From: Pandoraea terrigena | GTDB lineage: Bacteria > Pseudomonadota > Gammaproteobacteria > Burkholderiales > Burkholderiaceae | DNA: 64,000 bases | Assembly (NCBI RefSeq): GCF_902459705.1 | Contig: NZ_CABPRU010000013.1 | Span: 94,800 to 158,799 of the forward strand | Direction of reading: 5' to 3' | Part shown: one piece after another, positions 8,846-17,145 of the stretch | How the letters are laid out: every line of letters begins with the position of its first letter | How positions within the stretch are numbered: the stretch's first letter is position 1 | Position numbers and translations under genes: made by a program | Notes under the pieces: model-generated | Database searches by the model: none | Seen by the model: the letters and a program-made list of their open reading frames with translations, nothing else | What the model was told of the DNA's origin: nothing

Positions 8846-10122
8846 TGGCCGAAGTATCGCAACGCGGCTGCCAGCGCGGGCGCATCGCGAGACGCGTCCT
8901 CAAGCGACCGGCCAGCTCGCACCGCCCCCCACGCGTCGCGTAGACTCTGCACCCCCGCGGCCGGGCCGTCGGGATGTGCCAGAATCCCGCCGCCCGCCAT
9001 GAAGAGCAGATCGTCGCGGCCCACGGCGCGCCAGGTCGCCGGTACCGTGCCAGCCCACTGCCCCGATGAGAACGCCGGCATCACCTGGTCCCGTTCGATG
9101 TCGTGCCCCGTTGCGTCGACCGCCAGCGGCATATAGCAGTCGTGCGCCGATTCGATCACCTCCGCGTCGGCCTGCGCGAACTTGCCTTGCAAGCCATGCA
9201 CATGCATGTGATCGACGCCGGCCAGTCGCCAGAGCGTTTGATAGGCCTGAAAGCCGATGCCCAGCATCGGATCGCGTGACATCGCACCGTAGCCGTTGCG
9301 ATGGGCGTGGATCGCCAGATCGGTGTGCCGGCGCAGCGTCTGCACGGCCGAGAAGCCGCACCAGTTCAGGCTCACCATGACGCAATTTCCACCTTCGCGC
9401 GCCACGAGATCGGCATGGCGTCGCATCGCGTCCGTTTCGTCGGTGATGTTGAACGCCACCATCACCGGCTTGCCGGTGCGCGCGCGATGCTCGCGCACGG
9501 CCGCCATCACCGCCGGCACGCGCTGTGCGAGCGGCGCATGCACCGGGTTCGCGCACACTTCATCGTCCTTGATGAAATCGACGCCCGCCGCACACAGCCG
9601 CCCGACGAGCGCCGCCGTCTCCTCGGCGCTCATGCCGACGTTCGGCTTGAGGATCGTGCCGACCAGCGCACCTTCGCGCACGCCCGTCGATTGGCGCGTC
9701 CCGGCGATGCCGTAGTGCGGAAAGTCGAACTGTTGGCGGTAGCTCGCCGGCAACGCGATGCGCTCCAGCCGCATTCCCGTCACCTCGCCCAGGTCGTACA
9801 GATTGCCGGCAAGCGTGGCCGCGAGCGTCGGCAGGTTCACGCCGACGTTCTCATATGGAAACGCGATCCGGACACGGGCGCGATGCCACGGGCCACGGAT
9901 GCCCTTGCGCTCGAGAAACGCGTTCGGCAACGACGGCTGCGTCACGTCGCCCACGAGATCGACCGCTTCGACCACGGCGCGCGCGCGCTCTCGCAGTGCA
10001 TCCGTCTCCCCGGCCACGCGGGTAAACGTGCCGCAAGACTGCTCGCCGGCCATGACCTCGGCGACCTTGCGCGGATCGAGCGGCGTCTCGATCAGATAGG
10101 TGGCGGACAGGTGCGCGCTCAT
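8842..10122 (-). CDS. RuBisCO-like protein (form IV) with retained active-site signature
   Basis: A 426-residue homologue of the RuBisCO large chain. Key positions are preserved: K159 in GTILKPNVG (RuBisCO K175), K185-D186-D187-E188 in GVDFIKDDE (K201, D203, E204), H274-R275 (H294, R295), K314 in GLQGKF (K334), S352-S353 (S379 region) and GGG at 377-379. A carbamylated-lysine metal site is therefore plausible. Such proteins act on phosphorylated 3-oxo sugar acids (for example OiaX in isoapionate catabolism) rather than fixing CO2. The start at 10122 overlaps the stop of the VOC gene (ATGA); its stop overlaps the kinase start. The residue equivalences are by eye. Confidence 0.85.
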   Translation of the reverse strand: MSAHLSATYLIETPLDPRKVAEVMAGEQSCGTFTRVAGETDALRERARAVVEAVDLVGDVTQPSLPNAFLERKGIRGPWHRARVRIAFPYENVGVNLPTLAATLAGNLYDLGEVTGMRLERIALPASYRQQFDFPHYGIAGTRQSTGVREGALVGTILKPNVGMSAEETAALVGRLCAAGVDFIKDDEVCANPVHAPLAQRVPAVMAAVREHRARTGKPVMVAFNITDETDAMRRHADLVAREGGNCVMVSLNWCGFSAVQTLRRHTDLAIHAHRNGYGAMSRDPMLGIGFQAYQTLWRLAGVDHMHVHGLQGKFAQADAEVIESAHDCYMPLAVDATGHDIERDQVMPAFSSGQWAGTVPATWRAVGRDDLLFMAGGGILAHPDGPAAGVQSLRDAWGAVRAGRSLEDASRDAPALAAALRYFGH

Positions 10123-10673
10123 AGCGTCGTGAGATCCGGGAATTCGCGAACGGGGTCGGTGCCGTCCCATTTGGCAGCGGCCTCTCGAATCATCGTGAAG
10201 AGCTTGCCCTTGGGGCCGGCGACTTCGGACAGTTCGATGGTCGTACCGGGATGACAGCCGGGGTCGGCGCTGCGGTCTTCGAAATAGACGAAGCGACCGT
10301 TCTCGCCGACCTCGCCGCTCATGCAGACGTCAAAGCCGGCAGCACGCGCGCGCGCCAGATCGGCGTCGAAGCTCTCGGTCCAGTAGGCCACGTGCTGCGC
10401 CCCGCTACGCCCGGCGTTGAGGAAGTCCCGGTACATCGACGGTACGTCGTTGCGAATCTGCAGCAACTCGATCTGCAACCCGCCCGCGTTCGCCAGCGCG
10501 ACGGCGTTGTGCGGTTCGAAGTGCTCGCCGCGATACATGTAGTTGCGGATCGGTACCTTGGGGTTGTAGTACCACGGCCCGACACCGAGCACGTTCGACC
10601 AATACGTCATTGCCGCCTCGATGTCCGGCACGAGGTATGCCACCTGGCGAATCTCGCCGAAGAATCTGCTCAT
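10119..10673 (-). CDS. VOC (glyoxalase/epimerase fold) protein of the RLP operon
   Basis: A 184-residue vicinal-oxygen-chelate protein. The start IRQVAYLVPDIEAAMTYW, the middle HVAYWTES and the late TIELSE supply the usual repeated beta-alpha-beta modules with candidate metal ligands (an early Gln/His, H in HVAY, E in IELSE). The family includes glyoxalase I, methylmalonyl-CoA epimerase and ring-cleaving dioxygenases. Its position directly before the RuBisCO-like gene (ATGA overlap) and after the TRAP genes suggests an epimerase or isomerase for the sugar-acid intermediate, but the reaction is unknown. The ATG at 10673 is used because the upstream open frame has no ribosome site and no family similarity. 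Confidence 0.75.
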   Translation of the reverse strand: MSRFFGEIRQVAYLVPDIEAAMTYWSNVLGVGPWYYNPKVPIRNYMYRGEHFEPHNAVALANAGGLQIELLQIRNDVPSMYRDFLNAGRSGAQHVAYWTESFDADLARARAAGFDVCMSGEVGENGRFVYFEDRSADPGCHPGTTIELSEVAGPKGKLFTMIREAAAKWDGTDPVREFPDLTTL

Positions 10674-10830
10674 GGGTCTTCCCTGTTGTCGTCTGTTGCG
10701 TGGCGTCCGGATGTGCGGCGCCACGCGAAGCAGCGTCCGCCTCGCTCGCCGCCATCGTCGAATGGTTGTTGGATGCCCTTGTATCGGGGCGCTTGCCGCG
10801 TCGTGGGTGTCGTGTGCCGGGTGGGTTTCG

Positions 10831-12750
10831 TCAGTGCAGGAAGCCGATGGAGATCCAGGGAATCGCCGCCACACAGATCAGCCCGACGATGAGCGCCGCA
10901 AGATAGCCCCAGATCGCGCGCATGCCGTGCGCGGGATCGACCTTGCCGATGGCACACGCGGCGTAGTACCCCACGCCGAACGGCGGTGCGAACAGGCCCA
11001 GCCCCATCGACAGCACCACGATCATCGCGTAATGCACCTCGTGCACGCCGACCGCACGGGCGATCGGGAACATCAGCGGCCCGAACAGCACGATGGCCGG
11101 AATGCCCTCGAGCACGCTGCCCAGCACGATGAACGCGACGATGGACACCACGATGAAGCCAGCGCTGCCGCCGGGCACACGCTCCATCGCGGCAGCGAAG
11201 TCCTGCGCGAAGCCCGATTGCGTGAGCCCCCACGCCATGCCGGTCGCCGCACCGATGATGAAGATGATCGCGCCCGACAAGGCGGCCGTCTCGATCAGCA
11301 TCGGCAGCAGGCGCCGCGTATCGAACTTGCGGTAGAGCAACAAGCCCGCCACGACCGAATATGCAATGCCGATGGTCGACACCTCGGTTGCCGTGGCAAT
11401 GCCTTCGACGACCGCCGCACGAATCACGAACGGCAGCGCCACCGCCGGCAACGCGTAGACGAAGGCGCGCCACACCTCGCCTGTCTTCGCCTTCTCGACG
11501 CCGGACAGATCCTCGCCACGATAACGCCACCACACCACGCTGCACAGCGCGATGCCCAGCACCACGCCGGGCAGCAAGCCCCCGGTAAACAGCGCCGAAA
11601 TCGACACTCCCGTCACCGACCCGATGGTGATCAGCACGATCGAGGGCGGAATGGTCTCGGTCTGCGCGCCCGTCGTCGAGAGCAACGCCACGAGATCGCC
11701 GGGATCGGCCCCGCGCTTTTTCATTTCGGGGAACAACACGGGGGCGATGGCCGCCATGTCCGCCGCCTTGGAGCCCGAGATGCCCGAGACGAGGTACATC
11801 CCGCCGATGAGCACGTAACTCAATCCGCCACGCACGTGACCGAGCAGGCTCGCGAGAAACTGCACCATTGCGCGCGCCATGCCCGTCATCTCGATCAACA
11901 GTCCGAGGAAAACGAACAGCGGCACCGCCAGCAGGATCAGATGCGACATCCCTTCGTCCATTCGGCCAACGAGCACGACCATCGGCGTGCGGGTCGTCAG
12001 CGCGAGGAAGCCGAAGGTCGCCAGGGCGAACGAGAATGCGATCGGCACGCCCGCGAACACGCACGCGCCGACGACGCCTGCGAAAAAGATGACCAGGTTC
12101 CAGCGTCCGAGCGGCTCCAGCACCGGCCCGAGCAGCCAGAAGCCAACGCACACCAGCCCCACCAGCGCCACCGCCTGGAGCACCCGCGACGCCGGCGCGG
12201 TGCGCGCGAGGCGCAACACGCTCACCACGAGCATCAGGGCCATGCCGACCGGCAACGCCGCCGCCCGCCAGGCGTTGCTGATCTCCATCGCGGGCGTGAT
12301 CACGAACGCTTCCTCCGACGCATATTCATACGCCGGATGCACGATGAGCAACAGGAACGCGAGTGCGGCGGCGATCGCCAGCACGTCGAGGAATGCCCGC
12401 GTGGATGGCGACGCCTTGCCGACGAAAGCCGTCATGCGCATATGCTCGCCGCGCCGCAACGCGACCACGGCGCCAAGCATCGACATCCAGAGAAACAGGA
12501 TGCCGGCGAGTTCGTCCCCCCAGACCAGCGGGGCATGGAACACGTAGCGGGCGACCACCCCGGCAAGCATGACGAGGATGTCAGCGAGCACCAGCAACGC
12601 GGCGGGAATCTCCGTGAGCCAGCCGATGGCACGGTCGAGGCCGCCGACGAACGCTCGCCAGCCATGCAACGGCAGGTCGGCGGCACCGCTCACCGGCAAC
12701 GCGTCCCCGGCGGGCACGCTGTGCGGGGAATGCGCAGGACGAGGGGTCAT
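10831..12750 (-). CDS. Fused TRAP transporter permease (DctQ-DctM)
   Basis: A 639-residue membrane protein that joins the small four-helix DctQ subunit (about residues 30-190, with VVARYVFHAPLVWGDELAG) to the large DctM subunit (about 215-639, with PLFVFLGLLIEMTGMARAM, SGISGSKAADMAA and GIATATEVSTIG). DctM carries the Na+-coupled transport path of a tripartite organic-acid importer. The start at 12750 follows the binding-protein stop by one base, so the two are translationally coupled. A close paralogue lies at 38561-40459. Substrate is presumably the sugar acid handled by the linked kinase and RuBisCO-like protein. Confidence 0.9.
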   Translation of the reverse strand: MTPRPAHSPHSVPAGDALPVSGAADLPLHGWRAFVGGLDRAIGWLTEIPAALLVLADILVMLAGVVARYVFHAPLVWGDELAGILFLWMSMLGAVVALRRGEHMRMTAFVGKASPSTRAFLDVLAIAAALAFLLLIVHPAYEYASEEAFVITPAMEISNAWRAAALPVGMALMLVVSVLRLARTAPASRVLQAVALVGLVCVGFWLLGPVLEPLGRWNLVIFFAGVVGACVFAGVPIAFSFALATFGFLALTTRTPMVVLVGRMDEGMSHLILLAVPLFVFLGLLIEMTGMARAMVQFLASLLGHVRGGLSYVLIGGMYLVSGISGSKAADMAAIAPVLFPEMKKRGADPGDLVALLSTTGAQTETIPPSIVLITIGSVTGVSISALFTGGLLPGVVLGIALCSVVWWRYRGEDLSGVEKAKTGEVWRAFVYALPAVALPFVIRAAVVEGIATATEVSTIGIAYSVVAGLLLYRKFDTRRLLPMLIETAALSGAIIFIIGAATGMAWGLTQSGFAQDFAAAMERVPGGSAGFIVVSIVAFIVLGSVLEGIPAIVLFGPLMFPIARAVGVHEVHYAMIVVLSMGLGLFAPPFGVGYYAACAIGKVDPAHGMRAIWGYLAALIVGLICVAAIPWISIGFLH

Positions 12751-12751
12751 C

Positions 12752-13804
12752 TCAGGCCACCTTGCCGGCCGTCGCTTCGAGAAGCGCCCACGCTTGTGGG
12801 CCGAATTTCTTCTTCCATTCGGCGTAGTAGCCCGAACGCTGCAACTGGGCTCGGAAGGTCTCCGGCACTGCGGCATTGAACGCGAGTCCCTTGCTCGAGA
12901 GCGCGCTCTGCAGGCCCGTATTGAGCTTGTAGACGTCCTCGCGCTGCTGGAGCGCCGCCTCGTTGAACGCGCGCGCTGTGATGACCTTGAGGTCATCCGG
13001 CAGCGCACGCCACGCGCGGCCGTTGACGACGAGGTGATAACCGTCCCAGCTATGGTTCGTGATCGAGCAGAACTTCTGCACTTCATAGAGCTTCGCCGTC
13101 TCCACGATGGCGAGCGGGTTCTCCTGCGCATCGACGACATGCGTCTGCAACGCCGAGTAGACCTCGCTGAACTGGAGGCTCGTCGGCGAGGCCTGCAGCG
13201 ACTTGAACAGCGAAATGCCCATCGGGCTGACCGGCACGCGAATCTTCATGCCAGCGAGGTCGGTTGCCTTCGTGATGGGCTTGTTGCCGCTCGTGATCTG
13301 GCGAAAGCCGTTGTCCCACATCTTTTCGAAGGTATAGAGCCCCGTCTTCGCAAAGGTTTCGCGAATGCTGTTGCCGAGCTGGCCGTCGACGGCGTGCCAC
13401 ACCTGGTCATAGTTGGAGAACGCAAAACCGACCGCCGTGATGGCGCTGATCGGCGCGAGCGTCGCGATCACCATCGTGCCGGCGTTGAAGATGTCGATGC
13501 CCCCGTTGCGCACCTGCGCGAGCATGTCGGTGTCGCCGCCGAGCTGATTGTTCGGGAAGATCCGCAGCTCCATGCGCCCCTTGCTCTCTGACGCAATGCG
13601 CGCCGCGACCTCCTGCGCCCGCACGTTCAGCGGGTGACTGACCGGCAGGTTGTTGCCGTACTTGAACACATACGCCGGCGCCGCGGCGCGCGCCATGCGC
13701 GGCAGCGATGCCGTGACACCGGCAACACCCGCGACACCCAGTGCGGGCAAGGCTGAAAGCGCGCGCAGCAGGTTACGTCGACCTTGAGAAGTTGAGTGGC
13801 TCAT
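12752..13804 (-). CDS. TRAP transporter substrate-binding protein (DctP family)
   Basis: A 350-residue periplasmic receptor. The N-terminus has a twin-arginine-like signal (GRRNLLRAL followed by a hydrophobic stretch and ARAAAP), so Tat export is possible. The mature part shows DctP motifs: NNLPVSHPLNVRAQEVA near its start, MKIRVPVSP with the carboxylate-binding Arg, and EVYSALQTHVVDAQENP. I use the ATG at 13804, eight bases after AGGAG, rather than 13810, which is only two bases from it. It precedes the fused permease. A paralogous protein with a similar signal is at 40473-41504, suggesting a shared module adapted to another acid. Confidence 0.88.
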   Translation of the reverse strand: MSHSTSQGRRNLLRALSALPALGVAGVAGVTASLPRMARAAAPAYVFKYGNNLPVSHPLNVRAQEVAARIASESKGRMELRIFPNNQLGGDTDMLAQVRNGGIDIFNAGTMVIATLAPISAITAVGFAFSNYDQVWHAVDGQLGNSIRETFAKTGLYTFEKMWDNGFRQITSGNKPITKATDLAGMKIRVPVSPMGISLFKSLQASPTSLQFSEVYSALQTHVVDAQENPLAIVETAKLYEVQKFCSITNHSWDGYHLVVNGRAWRALPDDLKVITARAFNEAALQQREDVYKLNTGLQSALSSKGLAFNAAVPETFRAQLQRSGYYAEWKKKFGPQAWALLEATAGKVA

Positions 13805-13915
13805 CCGCATGTCTCCTGATTTATGGTTTTTGCACAAGCGTCGGCGCGGCGGTAAGCGCGACGGCGCGAAATGTCGACACCCCGGCCGCCGGACGGTCCG
13901 CCCGGCGGCGTGGCG

Positions 13916-14731
13916 TCAATTGCAGCGTACGTGCATGCCGCCGTCGACGAGCAGTTCCACGCCATTGATGTAGCGTGCCTCGTCCGACGCCAGAAACACG
14001 GCCGCATTCGCCACATCCCAACCATCCCCCATGCGACCGGTCGGGGACAGCCGGTTGCGCGCGTCCACCATCTCCTGCGCGCTCGGGTAAAAGCCGGAAA
14101 TCTGTTGATAGATGTGCGGCGTGTCCATCACGCCCGGCAGGATACAGTTCGCCCGGATGCCCTTGGACGCGTACTGCAGGGCCACGCTCTGCGTGAGCGA
14201 ATTCACCGCGCCCTTCGACGCCGCGTAGGCGCAATAGGCGTAGCCGGTCCAGCGCACGCCGCCGAGCGCACCGATGTTCACGATCGCGCCGCGACCCTGG
14301 GCCTCCATGATCGGCAGCACGGCCTTGCACGTGAGGAACATGCTCTTGACGTTGACCGCCATCACGCGATCCCAGACGTCCTCGGTGGTTTCCACCGGAC
14401 CGCCCTGTGAGGTAATGCCGACGTTGTTGTGCAGGATGTCGACGCAACCGTACGTCTCGATGGCGGCCGCCACAGCACGCTGCACGTCGTCCCAGCGGGT
14501 GACGTCGGCGGCCAGCGCGACGGCGTCGTTGCCTTCCTCGACGATGAAACGGCAGGTGACGTCGGCTGCGTCCTGCGCGCGGTCCACGGCTACCACTTTG
14601 GCACCGTTGCGGGCATAGGCCACGGCGGCGGCCTTGCCGTTGCCCCACCCGTCGCCGACCGATCCCGCGCCGAACACCAACGCCACCCGTCCCGCCAACC
14701 GACGCGGTGCCGACTCACCGACTGCTGCCAT
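13916..14731 (-). CDS. SDR-family oxidoreductase, first gene of the TRAP/RLP operon
   Basis: A 271-residue classical-length SDR. The cofactor site is an extended glycine-rich loop, GAGSVGDGWGNGKA (residues 21-34), longer than the usual TGxxxGIG, followed by D50 at the position that favours NAD. HNNVG (101-105) replaces NNAG. The catalytic Y169 and K173 are present (YAASK), but the usual Ser block reads VNIGALGG, so the serine is not obvious. Start 14731 has AGGAG at good spacing. As first gene of the LacI-controlled operon it may oxidise the imported hydroxy acid to the 3-oxo acid used by the kinase; this is inference. Confidence 0.82.
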   Translation of the reverse strand: MAAVGESAPRRLAGRVALVFGAGSVGDGWGNGKAAAVAYARNGAKVVAVDRAQDAADVTCRFIVEEGNDAVALAADVTRWDDVQRAVAAAIETYGCVDILHNNVGITSQGGPVETTEDVWDRVMAVNVKSMFLTCKAVLPIMEAQGRGAIVNIGALGGVRWTGYAYCAYAASKGAVNSLTQSVALQYASKGIRANCILPGVMDTPHIYQQISGFYPSAQEMVDARNRLSPTGRMGDGWDVANAAVFLASDEARYINGVELLVDGGMHVRCN

Positions 14732-14934
14732 CACGATGTCTCCTGTGCATTCGCGCACCGGCCTGGCGGTACGTTCATGGATGTCTTGAAGACGTACGAT
14801 AGGTGGCAACACGGTGATTGACCAACGTAAAAACGTGATGTGATTTGATGCGTTTTGATGAAGTATGCTGTGAGCATCGACGCGAGGGTGCCTGAGGCCG
14901 ACCCGTCGCCGCACAACGCATCAAGGGGAAGCGA
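14732..14934. promoter_or_regulatory. Divergent SDR/LacI promoter region with candidate LacI-type operators
   Basis: The 203-base spacer separates the divergent operon and regulator. A perfect short palindrome ATGCT-GTG-AGCAT lies at 14865-14877, just upstream of the regulator gene. Three related hexamers (GTGATG, TTGATG, TTGATG) start at 14835, 14845 and 14855, exactly one helical turn apart. Both are plausible contact sites for the LacI-family protein, unproven. Confidence 0.4.
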
Positions 14935-15969
14935 ATGAGACGAAGCATGCCCAACCTGGCCGACATCGCGCGTCTGGCGGGCGTTTCCACCGCCACGGTC
15001 GACCGCGTGCTGCACCGGCGCGAGGGGGTTCGGCAAACGACCGTGCAGCGGGTACTGCATGCGGCCGGCGAACTGCAATACCTGCCCGAACCGGCGCTGG
15101 AAGCCGTTCGGGCCGCGCCCCCGACACAGGTGCTGTTCGTCCTGCCCGGTCGCAGCAGCAAGTTCCTTCGCATGCTGGGCGAATGGGTACAGTGCTCGCA
15201 GAACCAGTGGGCGCCCTACCACGTGAACTGTCGCGTCCAGTTCATCGAGGGGTTCGATCCGGATGCGTTGTCAGCCGCGCTGCTGCGCCGTGGGCGCGGA
15301 TGCAACGGGGTGGCGTTCATGCCGCTGGAGCATCCCACGGTGCGCGAAGCCGTGGACACGCTGGCCGACGAGGGCGTGGCGGCCGTAACGCTGGTGTCCG
15401 ACCTGTCGCACTCGCGGCGCATTGCCTACGTGGGGCTGGACAACGGGTCGGCCGGACGAACGGCAGCCTATCTGATCGCGCGCTTCGTCGGAGCGAAGCG
15501 GCACGCGAAGGTGGCGTTGATCGCAGGCTCGCTCAGCTACAAGGCACACGTCGAACGTGAGGCGGGTTTTCTGCAGTTGTTCTCCGAGCAGTATCCGCAG
15601 ATGCGGGTCGTGGGGCTGCGCGAAGGCTATGACGACGAAGCGGTCAACTACCGGCAGACACGCGCGCTGCTCGAACAGCACCCGGACCTCGCGGCGATCT
15701 ACAACATCGGCGGCGGATCGGAAGGCGTCGGCCAGGCGCTCAAGGAAGCGGGCATGCAACACAAGGTGGTCTTTATCGGGCATGGACTGACGCCCGATAC
15801 GCGCGCGCTGCTGATCGACGGATCGATGGATGCCGTCATCACCCAAAGCCCACAAAGCGCGATCATGAACTGCGTACGCATCTTCGCGAACCTGCGCGAG
15901 AAACGGGACCTGTCCGCCGGCATCGAGGCGAACCGCAGTCAGGTGATTTTTCGGGAGAACTTGCCGTAG
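14935..15969 (+). CDS. LacI-family transcriptional regulator
   Basis: A 344-residue LacI protein. The helix-turn-helix NLADIARLAGVSTATVDRVL (about residues 7-26) is followed by the hinge helix region and a periplasmic-binding-protein-like sensor (TQVLFVLPGRSSKFLRML to VIFRENLP). The sensor lacks the motif of sugar-phosphate regulators I could name; such dehydrogenase/TRAP-linked LacI proteins usually bind the pathway substrate. The ATG at 14935 has a GGGGAAG ribosome site; an internal ATG at 14947 would also preserve the HTH. It is divergent from the SDR/TRAP/RLP operon, so it probably represses it. Confidence 0.88.
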   Translation: MRRSMPNLADIARLAGVSTATVDRVLHRREGVRQTTVQRVLHAAGELQYLPEPALEAVRAAPPTQVLFVLPGRSSKFLRMLGEWVQCSQNQWAPYHVNCRVQFIEGFDPDALSAALLRRGRGCNGVAFMPLEHPTVREAVDTLADEGVAAVTLVSDLSHSRRIAYVGLDNGSAGRTAAYLIARFVGAKRHAKVALIAGSLSYKAHVEREAGFLQLFSEQYPQMRVVGLREGYDDEAVNYRQTRALLEQHPDLAAIYNIGGGSEGVGQALKEAGMQHKVVFIGHGLTPDTRALLIDGSMDAVITQSPQSAIMNCVRIFANLREKRDLSAGIEANRSQVIFRENLP

Positions 15970-16028
15970 GCGAACTCACGGCAGTCAGGCGTTTCCCGTC
16001 GCGTCCGCGCGTTCGCCTGAAGCGTACC

Positions 16029-16068
16029 GGCGTGTCGAACACGGCGCCTCCCGCGTGCTCGACACGCC
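16029..16068. terminator. Large hairpin between convergent lacI-type gene and galE
   Basis: Arms of 15 bases (GGCGTGTCGAACACG at 16029-16043 and its near-complement at 16054-16068, one mismatch) enclose a 10-base loop. It sits between two convergent stop codons, where a bidirectional terminator is expected. No T-run follows on either side, so intrinsic termination would be U-tract independent or the hairpin protects 3' ends. Confidence 0.5.
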
Positions 16069-16092
16069 CACCGATGAAGCGAGCGCGCCGAT

Positions 16093-17115
16093 TTACCGAT
16101 AGCCGTCCGGGTTCTGCATCTGCCAGCGCCAGTGATCGGCGCACATGCGCTCGATGCCATATTCGGCTTCCCAGCCGATGAGATCGCGCGCCAAGGCCGT
16201 CGCCGCATAACAGCTCCCGATATCACCGGCGCGCCGCTCGACGATCTCGTACGGTACCGGCCGGCCGCTCGCGGCTTCGAACGCCTTCACGACCTGCAGC
16301 ACGGTGTAACCGCGTCCGGTGCCCAGATTGACCGTGAAGCCGCCATCGCGCTGCTTGAGCGCATCGAGTGCGGCCAGGTGTCCGCGAGCGAGATCGACCA
16401 CATGGATGTAGTCGCGCACGCCCGTGCCGTCCGACGTATTCCAGTCGCCGCCAAACACGCGCAGCCGTTGGAGCTTGCCGACCGCCACTTGCGCGACGAA
16501 CGGCATCAGGTTGTTCGGCACGCCGGCCGGATCCTCGCCGATGCGGCCGCTCTCGTGCGCGCCCACCGGATTGAAGTAGCGCAACAGCGCGATGCGCCAA
16601 GTCGGGTCCGCCTTGGCGACGTCATTCAGGATCGTCTCGGCCATGAGCTTGGTCTGGCCGTAGGGATTCGTCGCCGACAGCGGGAACGACTCGTCGATGG
16701 GTACCGTCGTCGGATTGCCGTACACGGTGGCCGAGGAGCTGAACACAAGGTCCTTGACGCCATGCGACTGCATCGTTTCGACCAGTGTCAGCAGGCTGTC
16801 GATGTTGTTGCGATAGTAGGAGAGCGGCATTTCGACCGACTCGCCCACCGCCTTGAGCGCCGCGAAGTGAATCGCGCCGGTAATGCCGAAGCGAGTGAAC
16901 AAGTCGTCGAGTACGGGCTTCGAGCAGGCGTCGCCCTCGATGAAAACCGGGGCACGCCCGGCAATTTCACCGATGCGCCGCACCGCCTCGCGATGACTGT
17001 TGACCAGGTTGTCGAGAATGACCACGTCATAGCCGTGGGCGAGCAGTTCGACGCAGGTATGCGAGCCGATGTAGCCGGCGCCGCCGGTGACGAGAATGGT
17101 TCCGAGTGTATTCAT
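16093..17115 (-). CDS. galE: UDP-glucose/UDP-GlcNAc 4-epimerase
   Basis: A 340-residue extended SDR with TGGAGYIGSHT (residues 10-20), the catalytic triad region S128-A-T130 with Y152-x-x-x-K156, and GDWNTSDGTGVRDYIHVVDLA typical of GalE. C302 in the string RRAGDIGSCYA falls where E. coli GalE has Tyr299 and human GALE has Cys307; a small residue there lets the enzyme also interconvert UDP-GlcNAc and UDP-GalNAc. It is the last gene downstream of pel-GH114-glmS on the same strand, 30 bases after glmS. That position fits supply of UDP-GalNAc for the Pel polymer, the role shown for PelX-type epimerases. Epimerase identity is firm; dual specificity is predicted. Confidence 0.9.
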   Translation of the reverse strand: MNTLGTILVTGGAGYIGSHTCVELLAHGYDVVILDNLVNSHREAVRRIGEIAGRAPVFIEGDACSKPVLDDLFTRFGITGAIHFAALKAVGESVEMPLSYYRNNIDSLLTLVETMQSHGVKDLVFSSSATVYGNPTTVPIDESFPLSATNPYGQTKLMAETILNDVAKADPTWRIALLRYFNPVGAHESGRIGEDPAGVPNNLMPFVAQVAVGKLQRLRVFGGDWNTSDGTGVRDYIHVVDLARGHLAALDALKQRDGGFTVNLGTGRGYTVLQVVKAFEAASGRPVPYEIVERRAGDIGSCYAATALARDLIGWEAEYGIERMCADHWRWQMQNPDGYR

Positions 17116-17145
17116 GCTTTGCCCTTCAGGCCTATCATCCGTTGG

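Noticed and set aside
10621..12879. A 752-codon open frame on the plus strand opposite the TRAP permease
   Set aside because: It is antisense to a clear DctQM gene, rich in Arg, His and Gln with no domain, and is the usual long shadow frame in high-GC DNA.
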